A stretch of DNA of 64,000 bases. Source: Bemisia tabaci (Eukaryota; Arthropoda; Insecta; Hemiptera; Aleyrodidae). The position numbers were made by a program, and so were the translations under genes. This document shows, one piece after another, positions 37,801-49,800 of this stretch (its first letter is position 1; each line of letters opens with the position of its first letter). The DNA lies in contig NC_092802.1 of assembly GCF_918797505.1 (NCBI RefSeq), positions 21,163,883-21,227,882 on the forward strand, written 5' to 3'. Below the pieces are notes generated by a model that was not told the origin of the DNA, did not search any database, and saw only the letters and a list, made by a program, of their open reading frames with translations.

Positions 37801-40800
37801 AGAAAAAAATATTGCATCACCTCCGATAGCGCGTAGTTAGCAAAAATAACACCCTACTTTAGTGCGGCCACTAAATCACACTTATCAAAAGTATCACAAA
37901 CCTGTTATAAGTAATTGTCTTTGGATTTTTTTTAAAGTATAGAATTCGCGTTATAATCATTTTTTATTTATTATTTTTTTAAGAGTGTTGTCCTATACTC
38001 CCCCCCTCTCCTAATTATTTTCAAGATTAAAAACCTTTAATAAAACTCTGAGAAGTTTGAAACACTTTTTTACTAACATTTTAGGTACTTTTCGTAATTT
38101 TATTTAAGTAGTGCCCTGAGAAGAGACAGGAACAAAAAACTTAAACATAACAGAAAACATAAATTTGAACAGTTTTTACGAGCTGCCTCTTCAAATTTGA
38201 AGAGTTTTTTAAAAGTTTTTTTTTTCATCAGTTGTTGCCACAAAAGTAGGACCCAATAATTAAAAGAGGCCGAATTTTAGCAAAAAGTCGAGTTGATATT
38301 CAGAAAAGTAACTTACTTAATGAAACGCACCTTTCGAAAAATATTGAATTAATAAAAGATCATTTTTTAGAGAAAATTCGATTAAATTTAAAAGTTCATA
38401 CTTGCAAAGTAAAATCACAAATATAGCAATTAATAATATTGCAATAACGTCTGGTTTTTAAGGCATTAAATTCCACTGCAATTTTTATCAATTAGAACAG
38501 AAGAAAAATTAGAAAAAAAATAATAACAATTAGAAACACACGATAAAAGATAAGGACAATGAAAGCTACTTACAGTGTTTGGATGCTCTTCATGGCGTCA
38601 AAGGTCCCCTCTGCCATTGATTGGATGTTGTTGTCGTAAAGGGATCTGAAAAGAGAGGAAACATTGCCATTAAGAAGTAGGTAATATAAAACCAAATTAT
38701 TGCACGATCAAAATCTGTGACTTTGTTCCTTATGTTAAACTCAAATGTTTTAGCAGTCTGCCGAAATTAAAAAACACATCACAGACACAGGTACAATAAT
38801 ATGACTTATGAGCATGTGTACAAGCAAGCTTACGAACAAATGATTTGCAAGGCGTTAGTGAGATAACTATTCGAGCACCTGTGCCGGTCACATTGCCGAT
38901 CGTCAAAATTGAAGGCGAAACGTATTCAGACAGCTACGCGACTTCCGACTTCTAGACCGGGGCACAACCCATGCCGGGTGATCAGGTATTTGCAAGGCAT
39001 TGTGAGATAACTATTCGCACTCCTGTGCCGGTCACATAGCCGATCGTCGAAATTGAAGGCGAAACGTATGTGCACAGTTAAGAGACTTCTTGCCTGGCCT
39101 GTGAAAGGACAAACTCATGCTCCACAGCCACAGTGATGAGGTATTTGCAAGGCACTGTAAGATAACTATTCGAACACCTGAGTTGATTACATTGCCGAAG
39201 ACCAAAATTGAAGGCGCAACGTAGTCGGACGACTTCAACGTCTTCTCGTTCTATCTTAATATGAATTGATTTCATTCTCTTAAACTCTGTCCAACTGTTT
39301 CACTTCAAATGAGTCGCCCAAAATCCGCTATTTTTTTTTAAATTAGACTTAAGGAGGGAATGGACCTCGATTTCATGAATCGATCGAAAAAAAAATCGTA
39401 TGAATCAATCGACAACGATTCGATTGACAAATTACTAAAAAACCGGTGTCGATTCGATGTCGATCGTAAAATAAAAACGTGAACTGATCGACGTGATTTG
39501 ATCGACAAAGTTCGATCGATTCACTGGTTTGCCGATCGTCGATTCGCGGATTTGTAGATCGATTCAGGGGTGTGTCAACCGATTCGTGGATTTGTCGATC
39601 GATTCACGGTTGTCGATCGAATCACGTCGATTAGTTTACGCTTTTTTTTCGATCACTTCATGTCGATCGAATCGACACCGTTTTTTTAATAATCCGTCGA
39701 TCGAATCGGTGTCAATCGGTCCACGTCGATCGATTCAAATTTGTATTTTTCGATCGATTCACGTCGATCGAATCCATAACCTCTAGACTTGGCACTCGAT
39801 CCTAACTCTCACTCCTTCATCCACCGCGAAAAACCTCCCTATCCCATTTTTTCCCCGGCGTAGAACATCGCGAACCCGCGCGTCGAACTTTATTAACGAG
39901 TCAACTTCCCCGCATTGAAAAGGCTCGGAAACGAGGATCGAAGGACGGCCGGGAGAGGAAAACTTTCATGGGCGGTTTAAAAACAATAAAACATCGTCTG
40001 AGTGGGTTCACTTTTCATCCGTTCATTGCGCTCATTTTTCTCCGGTTCCTCGCCGAGGTTTTCCCAACTTTTTCCGGCTCTTTAACCGAATCAAAGGCGA
40101 CTTGTGAATAACGACCATAGTTGCCAAACAGTGCTGAAAAATTAGCTTTTTCTCCACTTAAACCCATGTAAACTAGAGTACCCTTATAGGGAGAGTATGG
40201 ACAACTCGATTTAGTAGCTCTTAGGGCCCAAAAGGGCGACAACGTGAAAAACGAAAATCACTAGAAAAGTGCCGCTGCCAACCTATGCATTTGGAAGATC
40301 ACTCAATATGGCCGACAGCGCATTTTAAAACAAGCGTCTTTAAGGATTAAAACTTTGAAACTGAGAAAATGTAAGCGAAATCAAAGTTTTATACGTGCTT
40401 TTATAATTTTTGATCAATGTAACTTGTTGAAATGTGAAAATTAGTACCACTGGATAATCCGAGTTCATAGGTTGGCTCTCCTTTTGGGCCCCAAGAGCTA
40501 CATGACCTGATCAAACCTAACCTCCAAATTTTCGAGTTGTCCATACTCTCAAACTGTATACATTATAATGTACAACCTGGCAACCTTGATAACGACGGAG
40601 CGCCACGGTTTAATGGAGCTTCCCGACTCCGCGCCTCCATAACTGCCGTGATGAAGAAAAATACCCTAAGATCATCCACACGTTGCCAAATTTTCACCCC
40701 TAAAATCCGATTTTTTAAAATAATTTATGCACATTCTTATTGGACTTTTTTTTACAGAATTTTATTTACAATTTAATCCAAAACACCTGGAAGTTCCGAG

Positions 40801-43800
40801 GAAGAATATTCATAACTTTTCTCCAAAATTAATAATTTACTGGAGGGAAATTTGGCAATGTTTGGTGGTTCATACGGTGTTGTTCCTCAGCAAGGCTGCG
40901 CATAATAAGGTTCGTTGATCACGCTAGAGTTCGCCTCTTCAAAAGTCCCTTGACTCGGGCTGGAGGGATAATCGCCCTGTTCGATCAACGTACTTCCTTC
41001 AAATTGATTTGTAGGGACAGATTTTGCTAATTTTGACATTGAAATTAAGGGTGCACAGATATTGAAGCGATGGATGCAGAAAGGGCATTTCTTGGTTGCA
41101 GTGCAGTGCCTCAGAATCTCCGCTGACGTTTCATCCATTATAATTAAAGCAAACTGCCGTGCTAAGGAAGAACGCCGTATGAGCCTTCGGGTGTTGCCAA
41201 ATTTCCTCCGATAGAATACGAATTTTCAAGGAATCTGCTGGATATTTTTCTTCAAAATTTTCGGAGAATTTTTTGCACAATTTAATCTAAAGTATCTGAT
41301 AATTTCAAGGAAAAATATGCATGAATGTCGTCAAAATACATGTTTAATCAAGGGAAATTTGGCAACTCTCGAATGTTCATGCGGCGTTTTTCCTTAGCAC
41401 GACAGCAAATGTGTAATTTGTTGTAACTTCTACTGAATATTCTTCATGATTTTGTAGTGCTAAAAGCGTAAAATTTCAGAAAATTCATCCAATAGTTTCG
41501 TCCCTGAAATAAAAATTAGCACTGGAGATTTTGAAACACCGCAACCAAGAAATGCCCTTCATGCACCCAACGCCTTATTTGCTGCCCATTGAAACCCCAT
41601 TTATCACATACGATGAAGAGAATACCAATGGAAGTAACAGCGTAAGAGAATCTCCCATCCATGAGAGGGGGGGGGGGGGGCGTCATGACGGGGTACACAC
41701 TGAGTCTTGGAACTGAGCCTACTAATCCTGTCTTGTTACAACAACTAAAAATTAAATTGCAGTGAAAAAATGGGAATAGGAGGGGGGGGGGGGGGGGGGT
41801 TGTTCTGGTCCTGATCAAGTAATGTCGCTTGCCAGAAAGTATCGTTATACGAAAACGATACTGCCAAAACGCATGAGGACAGTAACTGCACGATTTCCTT
41901 ATCTAAAGTGTGATTTACATAAAGTTCTCAGACAGAGGATTCACGTAATTAACCACTTATTTGCACGCTGACATAATATGAGCGCACTGACAGTGTTGCG
42001 TGATGGTAAAGAATTGAACGAATAAGTTACTCTAACGGAAAGTAAGGTTTGTTTCATCAAAATATTTCGATTATAAATTGTTTTTTTAGTGTCATTTTAA
42101 AAAAAAAGACGTTGGCGTCGTTGGCGTGTGGCAAATGGAGCCTTTCACGGGGCCTTTCTTCTGCTTATTCCGGTTTTTTATTTATTTATTTGTGGTCGTT
42201 TTCGACACTGGCTTGATATGAGTATTTTGGGATTTTTTGATAAGAACAATAAAATAAAGAGAGAAAGAAAAAAAACAAAGTTAATAATTTTAAAATTTAT
42301 AGAGGTTCATTGTAAGAAACAGAGAAAACAAGCATGGAGGGAACTCGGCCATCTCCGAAAAGGCATCTCATCAAGGTGATCGGGGGGGAGGGGCATTAAA
42401 AGACACTCCACCAAGAAAGAGGTGTAGGACTCCGCCAGTCCCAATGAGAAGTGCGGTGGGTTTACTTAACTGCAAAGGGGAGTCTAGAGTTTACCTAGCG
42501 ACATTTTTAGAAAAATTGAGTCGTCTCCGGAACAATTGTAAGCTGTTCTAATCGAAAAATTGATCGGATTACAAGTTTAAAGATGAGAGATGTGACACGC
42601 AGTTACTTAGACAAAAACCCTGACAATTCTAAGGAGTGGCCAAGTAGATTTCTGGGGAGGACAGGCCCCCCGGCCCCCCTAGTTCCACCCATAAAAAAGA
42701 GAAAGGGTGCGAGGGGGGAGGGAAAGAGAGAGTGCATTAAATTGTAAAGAAACATCCAGCAAAACTGCGCTAGGTACTCTAAACTGCACTACCTGACGTT
42801 TGTCTGTGTTTTCCTTCTTAATTCTTTCTTTTTTTCAACTCACGCCATAGAGATCTGACACCGTATAATATGCGAGGTGATGTTACAAGGTGCAAAAAAA
42901 TATGATACAGCACCACGCAAGGGAGACATACTGTCGTGCTAAGGAAGAACGCCGTATGAACATTCGAAAGTTGCCAAATTTCCCTTCATAAAACGTGTAA
43001 TTTTGACGCAATTTAAGCATGATTTGTCTTGTAATTTTAAGATATTATAGATTCAATCGCGTAAAAAAATTGTCTGACAATTTTGGAGGAAAAGATTTAC
43101 AATTTTCCCAGTAAATTCGGTTTTTATCGAAGGAAATTCGGCAACGTCTGAAGGCTCATACGGCGTTCTTCCTTAGCACGGCAGCATAGCACGCAACTTT
43201 GAAATCGATGGCGTGGCAACGCTACAGATTGCAAGTCGAGTGATAAATTCAATGCTCCTCAACAGTCATCAATGGTGTCTATTCGGGAGACCTCGGCAAC
43301 CGGTTTGCAGTTGTGACGTGCGTGTGTGTGTGCACTTTGCTATGCTTACGTCATGCAATTTGTGAAGTCTGTACAGTGTTATTATGAAGGAAATTACATT
43401 TTTAGATTAGTTTTTCTTATCGTCGCATATAAGTGGTTTTTTTTTTTCGATCGTTATAGTTTCGACTTTGATAACTCACGGTACCCCGATCTCTAAGTGC
43501 GTACTTTTTTATCAACGAAGTACGCTAACCTCAATCGGCTTTCCGAGACCTTCTTGATTTGCCGCGCAATGCTTTTTTTATTCGACATGAACATCGCATG
43601 ATGGCGCTCTCTGGCGGAGCTGGTGTTTAAACTTTATTCACTAATCAACTATTGTAAGTATAAGAAGTTTGAAATGTTCAATATCCTAGCGCCAAACGAG
43701 AAACTGCGTTTTTACGTTTCACAATTTTTTTCGGGGGGGGGGGGGGGCGGGAGTAGTTTGTTTAAATTTATAATGCGATTCATTTATAATGCGAACTTTG

Positions 43801-46800
43801 AAGCTTTTTTCAGATATTTTTTATTTGATTTTTATTAATCGGATCAGCTTGGTGGAGGAGCTTCGAATCGATTAAATTCATTACTTAATTACTCCAAAAA
43901 GAAAAAAGAAAAGAAAAGAAAAAAGAGAACTTTCATATTCTTAAACAGTAGTTCATAACGAATCTTTACCAAGGCTATGTTGGAGGGAAAGTCCGCTTCA
44001 AACATTTGATTCAGATTTGAATTAAATAATCAGACCTTGGCATTAAAAGTTTTGGAAACCTGCATCAATCGCTGTTAAACATTTATGAGAAGAGAGTTTA
44101 CTTACAACAACAATCAAGTTTTCAAAATTCAAGTTTCCCACCCGGTACAAAGTTTCGCAAGAATCGATCGAACGAGAGCGGAGAGCGCATACCGTACGAT
44201 CAGTAGGACTCGGAACAGAGGTAAACGAAACCGGTCAATTCACGTACGTTAGTGCGCCTTCAATTTCGTCTGATACTGTGCAATACTTCTGTGGTTGAAT
44301 AGTTGCTCAGAGCGCCTTTCACAGTATCGTTTCGACTTGATGGCAGAAGATAACGATTGATGCTAATATGATACTCTCTAGGGCGTGCGTGATTACACAT
44401 TTTCTCATCACTGACGGTGAGGTGAAAAACACTCATACCTTAATTTGCGACGTTGTAAGTTTTTCACTGCTTACTTTATGTGGGTCAGCTAATATCGAAT
44501 ACTTTAAAATCTGCCGTAATTTTTCGAGATATGATGAGATCAATTATTTTAATGTTTAATTCAAGTCTATTTGTATACTGTCTATAAAAAAGGGGGAAAA
44601 GTCTGAATAGGAAACTTCGAACGAACGAAAACGGACCCGAAATTGTATAGCCCTTGAAGTAAACGGGCCTGCTGGAAATCCCTAGTTAAAACGCGTCAAA
44701 AGACACTGAATATTTGTCTTTCAGTGATCTACTTTTTCTTTCGTGCACTGGAAAAAAACACATTGGATCTAGAGTCCAGACTCTTGAAAACATCGACAAG
44801 AAAAAGTACTCTTGATTCAATCAGAATCTATGCTTAAATCAAGAACCAAGCCTCTTAAATTAAGAGGATTGCGTTCTTGATTCAAGCTAAAATCTGATTG
44901 AATCAAGAGTACTTTTTCTTGTCGATGTTTTCAAGAGTCTGGACTCTAGATCCAATGTGTTATTTTTTTTTGTTTTTCCAGTGGGTCGATCGACTTTAAT
45001 CTGAAACTTTTCCTTCACGTGTTTTTAGAGATTTTTAGATCAATCCTATACCGTCAATCAGAAGTTGCGAAAAAATGACTCAACAAGTATCTCACAACCA
45101 ATCAATTCTCGATCGGCTACGAACCAAATTCTTGCCGGAGGCAGTCGCTTCCGGAGCTTTTGGTGACGTCACTTTCGTGGGTTTCGAGCCATCGCCGCGG
45201 CAGGACCTCGACCAATACATGTCAGACATCGTCTTCGGTGACGTCATCTTGTCCACCTCTCAGGGTCGCCGTGCGGAGTCTGTGGTCGTGAAAGTCCACC
45301 CCAACACAGACTACGCAGCCGGATTCGAGATCGGTGCTCACTTTCACAATGAAGCACTCTTCTACTGCGAGGTATTTATACCCTCTGTTTTTTTAAATTT
45401 TTTATTAAAGTGAATTTGTGGTTGTTCAAGGGAAAGACATCTTAAAGGCGACAGTCTCAAAATTTAGAAGTGCTAGCATGACTACTGAAGAGAAATATGT
45501 CATGAATATTACACCTTACGTTGACCTAAAAAAAAAGGCTTTTACGGAGCGCTGAGCTGAAGGACCATAGAGATACCTGACACAGTTCTGCCGCGCTAAG
45601 AAAAAACGCCGTATGAACATTTGAGAGTTGCCAAATTTCCGTCGATAAAATATTTATTTTTGGGGAAAGATTTGAATATTTTTCCTTGAAATTTTCAGGG
45701 ACCTCAGGTGAAATTGCGAACAAAATTATCTGAAAAATTGGAAGGAAATTATTCATAAGTTTACCAGGAAATTCGTGTTTTACGAAAGGAAATTTGGCGA
45801 CACCTAGAGGTTCATACGGCGTTTCCCTTAGCACGGCAGAGTTATACTTCGATTTTCGGGTAACTCGAGTTGCATAATCGCCGGTATGAAGGGGCACTCA
45901 AGTTTTCACTAAACATGTACTATCAGTTCACCCCCTTTCAAAACCATTGCTGATTAATTGGACTGAGTTAAGCAGAAAGGAACCAACCCACATTTTGGAA
46001 AAAATTGAGTTATGAATGGTATTGAACTCAACCACTGCTCTACTATCTATCGCCAAAAATTCAAAGTTTTTGTTGGAGCAAATTTTGTAGAAATTGAACT
46101 TGAAGTTTATCTTTTACATTGAGTCTTATGCAGGAGCCAAACTTTAAACCTCTTTTTCTCGGTTCGATCCCGATGTGGCTTGGTTCCTTTCTGTTAAACG
46201 CGGTCCAATTGTTGGTATAGTCAGATATCAAACATGGGAAAGTTGACCCTACAGACTTAAAACTTGAGTATTCTGTTTTATTTTTTAAGTGCTGTGTTAT
46301 TTGCTACTTCCACACATTTTTAATGCATCATAATTTATTTTGATTCGCTCAAGATTATTCCGTTTTTCCAAAAATACGACGGTGATGGCTTTTTGAACGC
46401 ATCGGTGCCCGGTTTCTTATACGGACGTGCGACAGGGAATCCAGAGGATGACGTCATCATTCTGAGGGATGTAACGAAGGAGGGATTCCGCATGACCGAG
46501 GAGAGATTGTTTTTGGACGAGAAGCACATCAAACTAGCACTGGATAGGTCAGTCCACGATATTTTCTTAAATAACTCGAACAGATCTGTTTGAAGTTTTT
46601 ACTACAGGAAAAAATACGAGGTGTTTCTTCCAGCAAATGTCCTAAAAATCACGGAGAGTACATGTAAAAAGTCTGAAAATCACTCCTAACTAATTTTCGC
46701 ACTTTTGGTCATACCGCTTCAAAGGGTACACTTTTTATTATTATTTACGCAGCGTTCCTCATTAGTTCATTATAATGTCAGTCCCGCAAGTCAACGGTAT

Positions 46801-49800
46801 AGGTTCAGTAACCAATAAACTACCTCTGGTAAAATTTTCGTGTCTTTTTCGAAAGAAATACACCATTGCGTTCTATCTCGCGGTGGAACCTGGGACCATA
46901 TGATGAGTACCGATCTCGAGTTCGAGATAACGAATATATCACCACCTCCCGACAAAATTATCACAAGCGCCATTTTTAAACAGATTCAACCAACAATTTC
47001 TCTGTAAAAAAATAAAATGGCGGCGGAAACTTTTTAAACGTCGCATGGCGCTTGTGATACTTCGCTCAGAGGGTGACGATATATGCCATTCATTTCTTTT
47101 TTGTTTTTTTTGTTTTGTTCTTATAGGTTAGCTAAATTCCACTCTCTCTCCTTCAAGAGCCTGCACGAAGATCCGGCGGGTTTCCAGAGGCTCGTGGCCA
47201 AAATCCAGACTCAGTCGGTCAAGGCCCCCACGCGACCCGACAGCAAATTCGATTTCAACAGGCTCAAATTCCGCGGCCTGGAGCCCCTTAAAAGGGACCC
47301 GAAGTACGCGGACAGGTTGCCGGCCCTGGAAAAACACTGCGAAGGGGCCATCAAGTGGATGGGCAGTCTTAAAGTTCACCCGGGCCCGCTTAGCGTGCTG
47401 ACTCGAGGCGACTGCACGAGGAACAACCTCATGTTCAAGTACGAGGGGAACGAGCCTTGTGAGGTTGTGTTTGTCGACTGGGCTGTCTTGAGGTGGGTAC
47501 ATATACGGAACTATGTGCATTATGGCGTGAGCCCTGTTATGCATATATTCTTATGGGTCTCAGGGCTCATGTCTGAATGCACTTAGTTCCGCTTGACAGA
47601 AATACGTCCGCAATTGACAGCAATCGAGTGGGAAAAGTTGCATTCCGGAGTGATTCTGATTTGAAACATTAAATTGAAAATCGTCCGGTGGGAATACTTG
47701 TAATAGGACGTTACTTCCAACAAAACTTATTCCGCTAAGAATTATTGACCAATAAGGCTGATGGTGTCATGGTCAACTTCTTTCTTCATATTAATTTCCT
47801 ACCTTCTATTTCTTAACTGACTTTTCCACTCTCAATTTTTCAATTTTACACAAAGAAAAAAATTCAAGAGGCTGCACTGCACTGAGGATTGGCCCAACAA
47901 GGCCAAAACACGTCTGCAGTTGCCTTCCTGAATGGACGTAAAAAGTGTTGCACGTAACAGCATATCACTTTCAGGGAAAACTGTGCTCATCTGAGCATTT
48001 TCCCTCTGTATTGAGATTTTCAGCTTCATGCTGAATTTTAACGCACGTTGGCAAAAAACTCCAATATGCTGGTTTTCAATTTTACTTAATTTTTCCTCTC
48101 AACTTGATATTTCTACTTGTAGGTACAGCACACTAGTAATAGACTTGAGCGTGTTGCTGACCCTCAACACCTCCCCGGAGGCAAAGCGGACCCACTGGGA
48201 CGACTACCTCCACACATACCACAGCGCCCTCTCGCGGCAGCTCCAGGGATACCCCGCCATACCCTTCGAGACCTTGGAGAAGGAGATGCGGGAAAAAGGC
48301 GTTTACGGGTACTACTGGTCAGTCTTCCTCCTTCCGGCCGCCCTTGAGACGGACGCCAAAAACCGACTCGAAGCCCTCGCCAAAGACGATGAGGCCAAGA
48401 TGAGATACCTGATGGAATTTGGTGGGCCCCAAGCTACAGCGTATCTTGGCGAGATCGTTAAGTTCATGTTTGATAGGAACTATGTGTTTGAGCTCTAGGA
48501 AATGGACTGTAAAGTACCCGGTTCCTTTTCAACGAAGAATTATACGACCATTGGCGGATCCAGCAAATTGGCAACATTGTTTTTCTCCATTTAGACCTAT
48601 GGAAATATATCGATTTATGGAGGGGCCAGATGCTCCAACAGGAATCGATTATTTAACATGGGTTTAAATGGACGGAATCAAATGTTGCTAAATTTCTGGA
48701 TCCCCCTCTGTATACGACATGATGATATTTAGTGGAGTCAGGAAAAATATGTCTTAAGGTGGAAACTCAAAATGTTCAGTAAAATGAAAAAAAACGATAT
48801 GGAGGTTGATGAGGTGCGCATATAGATCAGATTAGGGCTAGTCTTAAAGCGTTACAAGCAAACAATGGAATATTAAAACTCAATTTTTCAGTCTCAAGGC
48901 ATCAGTTTAGCTGTTTTTAGACCATGGCACCCCTTGTGATTTCTTGAATTTAAACTTGTTACCTTCGATCGATTATTGTATTGTTACAAGACCAAGACCA
49001 TGTATTGTATTGTATACTGATACACAGTATTGAATTCCTTGGCTGTTCATTGGATGTGCCTCCATGGCAAAAATACTTTGTAATCATAATATACTGTAGC
49101 GATATTTTAGATCTTCGAAATGTCATCATTATTTTCGCTCGTCGAAAAAAAAAAAAAGAAAGTTTTGTTGGACTTCGCGGAAAGAGTTGAAAAAATGTAA
49201 TATTGTGCTTACAATCAGTGCCGTTTAGTCTTAAGATAATGAATATTGAGGTGTCATCATGAAATGCATTTACGCCTTATTTTAGTTCAAATTCTAATAC
49301 AGTTCATCCATTTTACTCTCATTAAGTTCACTTTCTTTCATCTTAGAGATTCTATGGCTTAAACACTCACTCTACCACTGTATTATCGCCATTTGAAAAA
49401 TAGAAAAGACGCGATAAATAAGTTGAGTTAGAACACTAGAGCTTGGGTCGCTCCAAAAAAAAAAAAAAAAAAAAAAAAAACACCGAAAGGAAGATGGAAA
49501 ACAAGAAATCTCGGGGAGAATTTTCCTCCCGCCGCATCTCGAAGAAAACGTTCCCGAAAGTGAGCAACTCCCCTCGTATAATTAGCTGAGTAGGGGAGAA
49601 AGTAAAACAACGTTGCCATTTCGCATATTACAATCTCATTTCCTACAATACAAAGCAGCCCATATTTAGGAGATTCGGCAACAAGGGGGTATAGACTCGC
49701 CGACTCGGACCGGAAGCGGATGTGTGATACGCTCCGGAACCGGAAACCCATTCATAAATATGTATCGAAAGAATTCGCTGTTCGGAGCCGGGAGCCGGAG

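Larger units (their letters stand above)
38646..44745. other. slit intron, part between the domain 2 exon and the nested kinase
   Basis: Besides the repeats listed separately, it holds G-runs of 12-20 (about 41667, 41781, 43733), a weak inverted pair (GGGCATTTCTTGGTTGC near 41082 and its complement near 41540), and unique DNA at 39790-40190 and 43190-44745. No supportable gene. Confidence 0.5.

Noticed and set aside
47128..47544. 138-codon minus-strand ORF
   Set aside because: Exact antisense of kinase exon 3, which has a recognised domain and matching splice phases.
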